Positions 23,606 to 35,974 of a stretch of 64,000 bases of DNA are shown piece by piece. The stretch is from Panulirus ornatus (taxonomy: Eukaryota; Arthropoda; Malacostraca; Decapoda; Palinuridae). The notes under the pieces are model-generated. The model saw nothing but the letters and a program-made list of their open reading frames with translations, was not told the DNA's origin and made no database searches. Location of the stretch: positions 11,248,501-11,312,500 of the forward strand of contig NC_092240.1 in assembly GCF_036320965.1 (NCBI RefSeq), given 5' to 3'. Both the position numbers and the translations under genes were made by a program. Position 1 is the stretch's first letter, and each line of letters starts with the position of its first letter.

Positions 23606-23711
23606 ATACCCAGGAAGATAGTATAGGTGATATATATACTTCCCTGTTAAGGGTGACTACGTGCCTGCCAAAGAGAGGATGAGAAAGAGCAGCTTTCAAA
23701 GATGGTAGTAT

Positions 23712-23830
<119 letters not shown>

Positions 23831-23831
<1 letters not shown>

Positions 23832-24096
23832 GCTTTGTCGCTCTCCCGCGTTTGCGAGGTAGCGCAAGGAAACAGACGAAAGAAATGGCCCAACCCACCC
23901 CCATACACATGTATATACATACGTCCACACACGCAAATATACATACCTACACAGCTTTCCATGGTTTACCCCAGACGCTTCACATGCCCTGATTCAATCC
24001 ACTGACAGCACGTCAACCCCGGTATACCACATCGATCCAATTCACTCTATTCCTTGCCCTCCTTTCACCCTCCTGCATGTTCAGGCCCCGATCACA

Positions 24097-24102
<6 letters not shown>
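23831..24102 (-). mobile_element. Family B LINE, 3' end with RT C-terminus
   Basis: The minus strand encodes RGLNMQEGERRARNRVNW, the same C-terminal block as at 41354-41948. After its stop come GGGTTGGGCCATTTCTTTCG, then CGCTACCTCGCAAACGCGGG and AGAGCGACAAAGC. This gives the 3' end of the element followed by (A)n(TA)n. The 5' side is cut off at a (TA)n at 24102. Confidence 0.88.
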
Positions 24103-24181
<79 letters not shown>

Positions 24182-24184
24182 TTG
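24101..24184. repeat. (TA)n tract
   Basis: About 41 TA units at the broken 5' side of the family B fragment. Confidence 0.95.
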
Positions 24185-24318
24185 AAAAATGATATTCTAC
24201 AATGAAACATGAGAATTAAATCTTTGCGGATGAACTGATGCATTTTGGAGCAATGTACACGGCTGTTCTACAGTAATAACCACTACCCACACACAGCCCC
24301 TATGAGAGGCTCTCAGCT

Positions 24319-24346
24319 CTGTGTGTGTGTGTGTGTGTGTGTGTAT
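24319..24346. repeat. (GT)n microsatellite
   Basis: About 13 GT units. Confidence 0.9.
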
Positions 24347-24392
24347 GTAACACCTACCGTTACTCTGACAAACCAGATCGAAAGGCTCTATA

Positions 24393-25014
24393 ATCACGGA
24401 CGCTCGTGTCTTGTAATCACGGACGCTCGTATCATGTGATCACGGACGCTCGTGTCATATAATCACGGACGCTCGTATCATATCTAGAATCACGGACGTT
24501 CGTATCATACATAGAATCACGGTCGCTCGTATCATGCATAGAATCACGGTCGCTCGTATCATGCATAGAATCACGGTCGCTCGTGTCATATAATCACGGT
24601 CGCTCGTATCATGCATAGAATCACGGACGCTCGTATCATGCATAGAATCACGGACGCTCGTATCATGCATAGAATCACGGTCGCTCGTATCATGCATAGA
24701 ATCACGGACGCTCGTATCATGCATAGAATCACGGACGCTCGTATCATACATAGAATCACGGACGCTCGTATCATACATAGAATCACGGACGCTCGTATCA
24801 TACATAGAATCACCGACGCTCGTATCATACATAGAATCACGGACGCTCGTATCATGCATAGAATCACGGACGCTCGTATCATGCATAGAATCACGGACGC
24901 TTATATAATCACGGAAGCTCGTATCATATGATCACGGACGCAAGTATCATTTAATCACGGACGCTCGTATCATTTAATCACGGACGCTCGTATCATATAA
25001 TCAAGGACGCTAAT
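24393..25014. repeat. 27-bp minisatellite with 24-bp edge units
   Basis: The central unit is ATCACGGACGCTCGTATCAT plus GCATAGA or ACATAGA. Units at both ends lack the GCATAGA part and read TATAATCACGGACGCTCG or TTTAATCACGGACGCTCG. Sub-variants GGTCGC cluster on the left. Opposing frames of 102-143 codons are repeat artefacts. Confidence 0.95.
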
Positions 25015-25615
25015 TCACTACTCCATTTGCAGATCGATCCTTCCAGCAATACAGGTAAGGTCTCTTCCTTACCATATATGCTTGTAAGATCCTTCCTTCC
25101 TTACTACGCAGGAAAGACTGTAATACGCTTTCATTTTCTTACTCTTCTTCACCTCACATACGGAGGCGGGCATGCACCCTACAGAAGAGCAGGTCGAACT
25201 GCGCCAGTTCGAAACTTTGGGCACAATGACCTGGACAGGGATAGTCGTGGTAGAGCATGTCGGATACTCTCCACGATTATCACGGAGAAAATTACAATAA
25301 ACACAGGAACTGGGGCAAATTCCAATTAAAACTCATTCCCCTGCACTTAGGGAAGGTATAAGAATATCTTGCAAAAAAAAAAAGAATTTCATTTATCTTC
25401 ATTTTTGTCTGTCTGTCTGTCTGTTCACCTTTCTGTCTTTCTGTAGAATTCATTGTCAAACAAACCCTATTAACATGTTTTATTTTTTCAGTTTAGTGTG
25501 AATGTCTATCAATGTTTAATATGGTCTAAATATTTTACCGTATGTATCGCTTGAGACCGAAGCACAGGCCAGAGAAAGAGCTGTGCGCATTTGAGTCTTG
25601 AATCCCCCTTCAGTA
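25015..25615. other. Spacer
   Basis: Includes a short CTGT tetranucleotide run near 25406-25425. The 100-codon frame at 25027-25329 shows no recognisable domain. Confidence 0.35.
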
Positions 25616-25950
25616 ATTCAAATTTCGACTGAATATTTGATACTTTTCTACTAAATATATATTCGTCCTTGTATATGTCATAACTCTACTTTTAACGGTA
25701 CTGACCTAGGGTTAAGAGACAATTGAATATTTCATATTTTTCTATGAAAAATATATATCCGTCCATGCATATGTTATAAAACTATTCTGATTACAGTTGA
25801 CTACGGCTAAGAAACAGCTGAATATTTCATATTTTTTATGCGAAATATATACTCGTCTACGCCTATGTTATAAACCTATCTTAATATCTACTCGTCCTCG
25901 CCTATGTTATAAACTTATCTTAATTCTACTTGAATACAGTTGTTTAAGAT
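25616..25950. repeat. Degenerate tandem repeat of about 110 bp, about 3 copies
   Basis: GAATATTTGATACTTTTCTA, GAATATTTCATATTTTTCTA and GAATATTTCATATTTTTTAT start three copies, each followed by an ATATATxCGTC word and TATGTTATAAA. A secondary tandem of about 35 bp lies in the last copy (CTATGTTATAAACCTATCTT twice). Confidence 0.75.
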
Positions 25951-26157
25951 ACAAAATTCTTTTTTTCGAAGACAGTGTGTTAAGTGTATATACCAAGGTA
26001 TTCATTATATATGGATAGTGTTCGTTTATTCATCAACGGTTTTGCATTATATGTTTGATCGATTCTAAGTCAAGAGAGTTGCAGAAGATGGCTTTATGAA
26101 TACTTTATTAATCTGTTCAATAATACTTTTTTCGTAAAATCCATCATTTTAGTAGCC

Positions 26158-26227
<70 letters not shown>
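26158..26227. repeat. (TA)n tract
   Basis: About 30 TA units preceded by TGTGTG. Confidence 0.95.
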
Positions 26228-26437
26228 TGATAGTTTCATCTTCGGTGGTGCTTAGTTAATCTATTTCCACCCCTTGAGCACCGGGGTGTATACCCTTGAG
26301 TGTGACAGCCTTGCCCTTAAGGGTCAGATCAGATATCAAGCTATCATACTCAAAGGCGGTGCCCGTATCATCCAAGGTCGTACCGTGCTACTGAAGGTGG
26401 TAATGTGGGAATGTCTAAAATAAATCTTGTTTCCTCT
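26228..26437. repeat. Degenerate repeat between (TA)n and a foldback arm
   Basis: Low-identity recurrences of CCTTGAG, AAGGGTCAG, AAGGTCGTACC and GAAGGTGGTA suggest an old minisatellite. Weakly supported. Confidence 0.35.
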
Positions 26438-26560
26438 ACTGACTGTTATATTTCTTTCTTGTTTCTCCCCTGATGATGATGATGATGTGATTATTACACG
26501 AAAGTGCACTTGGGAACTTACCGTATTTCATTTCTCCCCCCGTGGACGCATATATGATTG
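26438..26560 (-). mobile_element. Foldback family P, copy P3 (single arm)
   Basis: TGACTGTTATATTTCTTTC, CTCCCCTGATGATG, ATTATTACACGAAAGTGCAC and TTGGGAACTTACCG form one arm only. It carries three extra GAT units. Confidence 0.8.
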
Positions 26561-27180
26561 AAACTTCATATCCTCTGTGGTTAGTGATGGTCAACCCTTC
26601 GCCCAATCATTACAGGATCAGGTAACAATCTCTCGCGGACACATTGCGTTGGTGTCTTCTATAACAAGAGCAAAAAGGATTCCTCCTCAACCACAGAGGG
26701 AGGAAGTGACGCGGAAGAGACCCCCTCATCAATGTTAACGGGTGGAGATTGAGCCATCTTTTACCCCCTCGTCTCGTGCGCTTGACCAGTAACACCCGCA
26801 ATAGGACCCCTGCACGCACTAACCTCGTAACGTGAACTTTATAGACACTGGGTAAAGGCTAAGGGGGAGGAGGAGAAGGAGGAGGAGGTTCCTCCTTAGT
26901 GCCAGCGTGTAGGTAGGTAGGTAGGTAAACTCCCAAGACCATATATTTCTATCTCTATACCTTTAAGAGATTCTTGGGAGCTGAGCTCTCTAACTTCGGG
27001 AAGGGGGAAGGGGGAGAAATTTGATGTCTCCATCCAACGGCGCTATTGAACTCTCTCTCTCATGACCTAGTGAAGGGTTGGTGATGTTAGATGTTGTAGT
27101 TGTGTGTAATGGTATCGGTTAAGTATATATAGGCTTGGGGTAGTAGGTTCTCTCGTATCGAACATCGGTTGCAAGATTTG
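26561..27180. other. Spacer
   Basis: No gene recognised. GGAGGAGGAG and TAGGTAGG short repeats lie near 26866-26926. Confidence 0.35.
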
Positions 27181-27181
27181 T

Positions 27182-27182
<1 letters not shown>

Positions 27183-27252
<70 letters not shown>

Positions 27253-27295
27253 GCCCTCATCGCAGCTCTCGGCGTTAGTGCGTTATTGTTACCAT

Positions 27296-27352
<57 letters not shown>
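27183..27352. repeat. (CT)n and (GA)n tracts in inverted arrangement
   Basis: (CT)n at 27183-27248 and (GA)n at 27299-27350 are complementary, separated by about 50 bp. They could pair as a hairpin. Confidence 0.9.
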
Positions 27353-27353
<1 letters not shown>

Positions 27354-27707
27354 AGACCCTTTTCACAAAGTAGATCACGTAGAAACAAGAACCTTCCCTC
27401 AGCTACAGTGATTGGCGAACGGTGTTCAGGCAAAGACGGATCACAGACAAACAAAAGAAGAAGAAATCTTGTATAGGTGTGGGATCCGTGAGCATGTCCA
27501 CCAACCAAGATATCGTTGACACCTGAAGCTTGTGGCAGGTGTTTACAACACATACATACACATATACATACAACACTGGCTAATCATAACAACAAACTAT
27601 TGGGTCTCAAAAAAAAAAAATAGATAAAATGATTTCTAATGAAGGAGTGTAAAATTGAAGCTGATGTACTGTTGTGTATCTTTCAAAACCATAAATTCAT
27701 CAGTTTA

Positions 27708-27708
<1 letters not shown>
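27353..27708. other. Spacer
   Basis: No gene recognised. Confidence 0.35.
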
Positions 27709-27744
<36 letters not shown>

Positions 27745-27756
27745 ACACACACACAA
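27709..27756. repeat. (AC)n microsatellite
   Basis: About 23 AC units with a TACA interruption. Confidence 0.95.
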
Positions 27757-28105
27757 ACTGGGTAACGCACGAATCTTACACACAAAAAAAACATAACTCG
27801 ATACATACTGTGATGTGTGCATGAAGCAAAACTGTCCTATTGACCGTGAGCGTTCATGCAGTCAGAGTTGATCTCAGGTAAATGAAAGAAGGAATGAATT
27901 TCTTCCAGGTAAAACCGGGCAGCCACAGTTACTACTACGTCAACAGAGTGACACATATTAAAACACGAACGAATGGGAGAGGAACGGACACTGGTCGTCC
28001 TTGATTCTGCGAAAGCGTCTGAAGAAGAAAACTACGGAGTGCTGCAAAAAAGAGTGGCAGGACAAATCAGATATAGGAAAATGGATCAAAATCTCCTCGT
28101 AAGTA

Positions 28106-28108
<3 letters not shown>
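27757..28108. other. Spacer
   Basis: The 83-codon frame from 27973 runs into the adjacent (CT)n and shows no domain. Confidence 0.35.

Positions 28109-28152
<44 letters not shown>
28109..28152. repeat. (CT)n microsatellite
   Basis: About 21 CT units. Confidence 0.95.
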
Positions 28153-28155
<3 letters not shown>

Positions 28156-28321
28156 ATGGACAAGGTATTAACCGTGACACGCAAACAATGTGCTATATTG
28201 CTTTACGCGTCACGTTATGTTTAATATTTCTTACTGATAATACACATTAATCCTAATGTTTATCAAGGTGACAGCTACCACGAGACAAACTTTATACACA
28301 CAGAGACAGACACAGACACCC

Positions 28322-28338
28322 ACATATATATATGCATA

Positions 28339-28416
<78 letters not shown>
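28322..28416. repeat. (TA)n tract left of P4
   Basis: TA units with two ATGC/ATACAT interruptions near 28333 and 28356. Confidence 0.95.
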
Positions 28417-28419
<3 letters not shown>

Positions 28420-28788
28420 CTATGAGTCCACGGGGAAAATGAAACACGAAAAGTTCCCAATTGCACTTTCGTGTAATAATCACATCATCAGGGGCGATAC
28501 AAGAGAGAAATATAACAGTTAGTTGATAAACAACGAAGGGACGTAGCTAGGACGCCATTTGGTAAACAAGTGATTGTCCAAGACATTCTTGGACAATCAC
28601 GTGTTTACCAAATGGCGTCCTAGCTACGTCTCTTCGTTGTATATCATCTGACATATATTTCTTTCTTGTATCTTCCCTGATGATGTGATTATCACACGAA
28701 AGTGCACTTGGGAACTTATCGTGTTTCATTTTCCCCGTGGACTCATAGGAATATACCTGATCACGAGTAAAATTGTCATCCTTTCCAA

Positions 28789-28790
<2 letters not shown>
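28417..28790. mobile_element. Foldback family P, copy P4, near-complete palindrome
   Basis: The left arm runs from TTCCTATGAGTCCACGGGG through GGACGCCATTTGGTAAACAA to GTGATTGTCCAAGA. It is followed almost at once by the reverse complement through GGCGTCCTAGCTACGTCTC and CCCCGTGGACTCATAGGAA. The right side continues with GATCACGAGTAAAATTG to (TA)n. The unpaired centre is only a few bases. No coding capacity. Confidence 0.92.

Positions 28791-28861
<71 letters not shown>
28790..28861. repeat. (TA)n linker between P4 and family A
   Basis: About 35 TA units. Confidence 0.95.
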
Positions 28862-28864
<3 letters not shown>

Positions 28865-29094
28865 GGGGATAGGGGATTAAGAATACTTCCCATGTATTCC
28901 CTGCGTGTCGTAGAAGGCGACTAAAAGGGGAAGGAGCGGGGGGCTGGAAATCCTCCCCTCTCGTTTTTTTTTTTTTTTTTTCCAAAAGAAGGAACAGAGG
29001 GGGCCAGGTGAGGATATTCCAAAAAAGGCCCAGTCCTCTGTTCTTAACGCTATCTCGCTAACGTGGGAAATGGCGAATAGTTTAAAAGAAAAAA
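28861..29094 (+). mobile_element. Family A SINE-like element
   Basis: Starts CCTGGGGATAGGGGATTAAG, ends GTGGGAAATGGCGAATAGTT. It has a small deletion after CAGAGG. Confidence 0.9.
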
Positions 29095-29425
29095 GATATA
29101 TATATATACATAAGTAAACTTACTAGAAAAATAAACACAGAAGCTCCAAGCTTTCGACTGTATTTCAAATCATTTTCAAAGACACTGAGTCAACATGAAC
29201 AAGAGAATGTATATACAAAACCAGCCCACACAACAGTCGAGGAAGTGAGGAACAGCTGATCTGAGGAAATGTTTCTCAGATCAGCTGTTCCTTGTTTCCT
29301 CAGCTGTGGCGTCTGCTGGTTTAGTGTATACTCTCTTGCTCAGGCTGACTCTGTAGCCTTGATAGTGGTTTGAAATACGCTGGGAAGCTTGGAGCTTCTG
29401 TGTTTATATTTCCAGCGAGTTTACT
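29095..29425. mobile_element. Second foldback family, about 320-bp imperfect palindrome
   Basis: AATAAACACAGAAGCTCCAA then GCTT near 29132-29155 pairs with AAGCTTGGAGCTTCTGTGTT near 29385-29405. GAGGAACAGCTGATCTGAG pairs with CTCAGATCAGCTGTTCC around the centre near 29265. It is unrelated in sequence to family P and lies next to short (TA)n. Confidence 0.8.
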
Positions 29426-29463
29426 CATATCAGCGTTTCACGAGTGTATGTGATTCACTGCAG

Positions 29464-29464
<1 letters not shown>

Positions 29465-29525
<61 letters not shown>
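29465..29525. repeat. (TA)n tract
   Basis: About 30 TA units. Confidence 0.95.
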
Positions 29526-29527
<2 letters not shown>

Positions 29528-29678
29528 AGCGGGGGGCTGGAAATCCTCCCCTCTCAATTTTTTTTAATTTTCCAAAAGAAGGAACAGAGAAGGGGGCCAG
29601 GTGAGGATATTCCCTCAATGGCCCAGTCCTCAGTTCTTAACGCTACCTCGCTAACACGGGAAATGGCGAATAGTTTAA

Positions 29679-29697
<19 letters not shown>
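29525..29697 (+). mobile_element. Family A element, 5'-truncated
   Basis: Begins GGGAGCGGGGGGCTGGAAAT, ends ACACGGGAAATGGCGAATAG with an A-run. The first 70 bp of the family are missing. Confidence 0.88.

Positions 29698-29773
<76 letters not shown>
29697..29773. repeat. (TA)n linker between two family A copies
   Basis: About 38 TA units. Confidence 0.95.
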
Positions 29774-29777
<4 letters not shown>

Positions 29778-29950
29778 GGGTAAAGGGGAGAAAGAATACT
29801 TCCCACGTATTCCCTACGTGTCGGAGAAGGCGACTAAAAGGGAAGGGAACGGGGGACTGGAAATCCTCCCCTATCGTTTTTAGTTTTCCTAAAGAAGGAA
29901 TAGACGAGGGGGCCAAGTGAGGATATTCCCTCAAAGGCTCAGTGCTCTGT

Positions 29951-29956
<6 letters not shown>
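29772..29956 (+). mobile_element. Family A element, 3'-truncated at (TA)n
   Basis: Begins TATCCCTGGGTAAAGGGGAG and stops after CAGTGCTCTGTTCTT, just before the shared tail. The tail has been replaced by (TA)n, unlike other copies. Confidence 0.88.

Positions 29957-30027
<71 letters not shown>
29956..30027. repeat. (TA)n tract
   Basis: About 35 TA units. Confidence 0.95.
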
Positions 30028-30028
<1 letters not shown>

Positions 30029-31228
30029 AATATTTTTGTCTGCCCCAAGCCCATAATTAAGCTGAAAACTTCTTGAATCTATCAGCAACATGTATACTTC
30101 ATCATTATAGCCTATGAGTCAGTAAAAATTTGCGAAATAACTGGTCGTGTTCTCACCAGTTAATTGGTTCCTTCTTGCTGCTCGTCACGCTAGAATCTAC
30201 CCCTGAGTTAGTGTCTCTTTGTCTACTGACGGTACCATCTACGAGCAATATTACTCTCGCATCTATGAATAATCTTTTGATATAGATCTGATAATAGACA
30301 CATACAGAGATAACCTGGACAGCTAAGGGAATCAATTTTGCTGTAACAAGGGGACAAAAAATCATAAAGAAATCACAAAGTGGCTCTCTGGCTGTAAACA
30401 ATGTCACTTACGATTAAAATTACCCTTGCATCTAGATAATTATTCTAAGATATATTACAAGATATGATGTCTTTATCATGATGTCTTTATTGTCACATTG
30501 TATATATGATACAACATGAAATTCTTTATGGCCAGAATCTCAGTTCAAGGTTAAAAAAAAAGTATGGCATAAAATGATAAAATAGCACAAACGTACAACA
30601 TAAAATATCACATAAAAGTACCAGACAAAATATCACATAAAGAAACATCTATTGTGATATTCTATTTGGTCCTTAAGACTCGTCTAGGGAAGTTGATACA
30701 GATAGAACTTTAAGTATCTAAACGAGGTATTTTTACGTAAAAAAAAAGCATCTTATGACCATTAAAAACCATTTATAGAATGATTCAAGAACACGACCGT
30801 AGTTTTAGAAACGAATATGTCTTTCGTCTTTTCTCCTTTTTCCGACGCGCTTCGCAAACTTACGTCCTTTACACTGCGTCTCTTCACGCAAGTAAGTACG
30901 TATTCTTTGGACACGCGAGTCTGGACAACACTTGGGATACGTTCGTCAAGGGACCAGAGAATTACGAAGATCCGAATTCAACTCATTTCTACCCAGGTAC
31001 AGATTGGAAAGCAGAAAATGAGGTCGGACGGGAGGATGTCTTCTACCAAAGTCAATCAGCTTATGGGGACCCGTTCCTCCCATCTCCTCACTACAAGACT
31101 TTCCACGCATGTCTTGTGGGCCGCAGAGAGACACACGAGACCCACCCCACACACCACACCCCTTCTCAGAAGAAAATCATTAAAACTTCTGGAAACTCGC
31201 GTGTAACACTGTGGTGACGAATGGTTGA
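30028..31228. other. 1.2-kb spacer with one non-repetitive open frame
   Basis: A/T-rich sequence. A 145-codon plus frame at 30780-31217 is not built from simple repeats and overlaps a second open frame at 30817-31206. Neither has a recognisable domain or upstream context, so no gene is called. Weak repeats of AAAATATCACATAAA lie near 30600-30645. Confidence 0.4.
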
Positions 31229-31266
31229 GGAAGAAGAAGAAGAAGAAGAAGAAGAAGAAAAAAAAT
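31229..31266. repeat. (GAA)n tract
   Basis: About 12 AGA units ending in an A-run. Confidence 0.9.
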
Positions 31267-31489
31267 TTAGGTAAGTGCGTTAGGGTACAACTTACTAATG
31301 GCGTCTGGGGACCCATGAGTTCCTCCTCAGGCTGAGCGACGGGAGTTTGCTTGTCCCTGGGGCTCTCTGGAGTGCTCATGAGTCGAACTCCAGTGAGCTG
31401 CATGTGTTGAGGAATTAGCCTAAGAAGGCATGGAAAGACGAAGGAAAAAACGAATTACGATTGGATGACCGTTGATTGATTACTCGAAT

Positions 31490-31729
31490 ATGATAGGTAG
31501 ATAGAAGATAGATAGATAAATAGATAGATAGACAGAGCGACAGATAGATAGCTAGATAAATAGATAGACAGAGCGACAGATAGATAGATAGATAAATAGA
31601 TAGATAGACAGATATTAAGTAGATATATAGACAGACATAGATAGAAAGATTAGATGATCGATAGAACATACATACATGAATAGACAGATAGTTAAACAGA
31701 CAGACATATATATTGATAGATTGATTGAG

Positions 31730-31814
<85 letters not shown>
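31490..31814. repeat. Interrupted (GATA)n then (GA)n
   Basis: TAGATAGATAGACAGAGCGA recurs at 31530 and 31560 as a 45-bp higher-order unit, followed by about 39 GA units. Confidence 0.92.
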
Positions 31815-32976
<1,162 letters not shown>

Positions 32977-32977
32977 T

Positions 32978-33062
32978 ATATACATACAAACCTCCAAAGG
33001 CCAGGCTCGAACCTGGGACCTCTGCGTGGCAGGCGGGAGCGCTACCGTTAGCCTATGATATA
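32978..33062 (-). mobile_element. tRNA-derived SINE head (family T)
   Basis: The minus strand has ATAGGCTAACGGTAGCGC (A box) and CAGGTTCGAGCCTGG (B box), separated by CTCCCGCCTGCCACGCAGAG, an arm resembling a tRNA-Gly-like stem. It is flanked by (TA)n on the A-box side. Confidence 0.7.
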
Positions 33063-33618
<556 letters not shown>

Positions 33619-33619
<1 letters not shown>

Positions 33620-33727
33620 ATTATACTTTGTCGCTGTCTCCCGCGTTTGCTAGGTAGCGCAAGGAAACAGACGAAAGAAATGGCCCAACCCCCCCCCCCC
33701 CCCCATACACATGTATATACATACGTC

Positions 33728-33745
<18 letters not shown>
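33619..33745 (-). mobile_element. Family B LINE 3' end
   Basis: CTTTGTCGCTGTCTCCCGCG, TTTGCTAGGTAGCGCAAGG and AGAAATGGCCCAACC, then a C-run and CATGTATATACATACGTCC. Only about 120 bp of the 3' UTR remains before another (TA)n. Confidence 0.85.
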
Positions 33746-33761
<16 letters not shown>

Positions 33762-34560
33762 GTTCAAACAAAATGTTGGTACGAGTCTCAAAGTCTTTTG
33801 AGTGTTAGTACAGTTGAAACCTTGACAGTACACATTTACAGTAGAGAAGATGTTATACGCAAGGTACATCATGCTCAGAGCACTGGCTCTCTTTTGCATC
33901 ACCCTCTTAGTTGACTGGAAGCGACACTGACGCTGAGTGACAGGGAGGGGAAAGTGAGACGAGTTCGTGAATCATACCCAAGATCATTATCACAAAGGAA
34001 CTCACACGGGAGACATCCCTTTGTAGTTCATTCATTCCTGTTATTCCATAAGCGAATGCTCTCCCTCTCTCTCTCTCTCTCTCTTTCACTCACTCGCCAA
34101 GTACTGCCTCTATCAATTTTCAATCTCAAAGTAATTTAAGATCAAAGGGAAATGTTAATTGATTCACTATTGATATTTAAAAGGAAAAAAAAAAGAAAAA
34201 AACAGGAGCAAAGAGCATTGGGTCCGTTCTCTACTGTTTGCAGGTTTTATAACCTATTTTGATCCTCCGAATTCACCGTCTCTAAACCTCTTTACTGCCA
34301 TCAAACTTAACATATTCATGTGAAAAAAATCTGTGTTAAGTCTCACTGATAGAGCAATGTTTGGCATTCAAATACCATTTCATCAAGTTCGAATTCAGGG
34401 CGAATTTCTTACTTTCAAAATCAGAGCTGAATATGAATGCTACTTGGCAATTATATACGTATTGTGCTATACGAGATGATTAACTCGGTACTTACTCCTT
34501 CATCCCCAGTGATGTAATTATCCAAAATTAGTGCTAATTGAGATTCATGATTGGCTCAGC
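33746..34560. other. Spacer
   Basis: Short (CT)n at 34064-34085. No gene recognised. Confidence 0.35.
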
Positions 34561-34645
34561 ATCCATGGCTCTTGTCACAAGCGGTGCGTTCAGCTTAGAT
34601 ACGGCGAAGCTATGGGTTCGAGTCTTAGTGATACCTGGGGTATTT
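34561..34645 (+). mobile_element. tRNA-like sequence, probable SINE remnant
   Basis: ATGGGTTCGAGTCTTAGTG is a B box. GGCTCTTGTCACAAGCGGTG upstream is a poor A box. It directly precedes the 34-bp array. Confidence 0.4.
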
Positions 34646-34669
34646 TATAGTGTCTGTCTGTCTGTCTGT

Positions 34670-35970
34670 CTGTATGGTCCGTTCACATGATGTTCTCGTC
34701 TGTCTGTGTATGGTCTGTTCACAAGATGTTCTCGTCTGTCTGTGTATGGTCTGTTCACAAGATGTTCTCGTCTGTCTGTATGGTCTGTTCACAAGATGTT
34801 CTCGTCTGTCTGTATGGTCTGTTCACAAGATGTTCTCGTCTGTCTGTGTATGGTCTGTTCACAAGATGTTCTCGTCTGTCTGTATGGTCTGTTCACAAGA
34901 TGTTCTCGTCTGTCTGTATGGTCTGTTCACAAGATGTTCTCGTCTGTCTGTATATGGTCTGTTCATAAGATGGTCTCGTCTGTCTGTATGGTCTGTTCAC
35001 AAGATGTTCTCGTCTGTCTGTATATGGTCTGTTCACAAGACGTTCTCGTCTGTCTGTATGGTCTGTTCACAAGATGTTCTCGTCTGTCTGTATAGTCTGT
35101 TCACAAGATGTTCTCGTCTGTCTGTGTATAGTCTGTTCACAATATGTTCTCGTCTGTCTGTATGGTCTGTTCACAAGATGTTCTCGTCTGTCTGTATGGA
35201 CTGTTCACAAGATGTTCTCGTCTGTCTGTATGGTCTGTTCACAAGATGTTCTCGTCTGTCTGTATATAGTCTGTTCACAAGATGTTCTCGTCTGTCTGTA
35301 TGGTCTGTTCACAAGATGTTCTCGTCTGTCTGTATATAGTCTGTTCACAAGATGTTCTCGTCTGTCTGTATGGACTGTTCACAATATGTTCTCGTCTGTC
35401 TGTATGGTCTGTTCACAAGATGTTCTAGTCTGTCTGTATGGTCTGTTCACAAGATGTTCTCGTTTGTCTGTATGGTCTGTTCACAAGATGTTCTCGTCTG
35501 TCTGTATGGTCTGTTCACATGATGTTCTCGTCTGTCTGTATGGTCTGTTCACAAGATGTTCTAGTCTGTCTGTATGGACTGTTCACAATATGTTCTCGTC
35601 TGTCTGTATGGACTGTTCACAATATGTTCTCGTCTGTCTGTATGGTCTGTTCACAAGATGTTCTAGTCTGTCTGTATGGTCTGTTCACAAGATGTTCTCG
35701 TCTGTCTGTATGGTCTGTTCACAAGATGTTCTCGTCTGTCTGTATGGTCTGTTCACAAGATGTTCTCGTCTGTCTGTATGGACTGTTCACAAGATGTTCT
35801 CGTCTGTCTGTATGGTCTGTTCACAAGATGTTCTCGTCTGTCTGTATGGTCTGTTCACAAGATGTTCTCGTCTGTCTGTATGGTCTGTTCACAAGATGTT
35901 CTCGTCTGTCTGTGTATGGTCTGTTGACAAGATGTTCTCGTCTGTCTGTATGGTATGTTGACAAGATGTT
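34670..35970 (+). repeat. 34-bp minisatellite, about 38 copies
   Basis: The unit is TCTGTTCACAAGATGTTCTC plus GTCTGTCTGTATGG. Variants include a GTATGG two-base expansion, GGACTG, AATATG, TTCTAG and, at the right end, GTTGACAAG. The unit contains CTGTCTGT and is preceded by pure (CTGT)n at 34652-34675. Open frames up to 295 codons in all plus frames are artefacts. Confidence 0.97.
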
Positions 35971-35974
35971 CTCG

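Noticed and set aside
24393..25014. Possible CRISPR array
   Set aside because: Units are contiguous tandem copies with no unique spacers, no cas genes are present, and the DNA is clearly eukaryotic.
30780..31217. 145-codon non-repetitive open frame
   Set aside because: No domain, signal peptide or splice context recognised. A second frame overlaps it for almost the whole length, suggesting chance. A transcript search would settle it.
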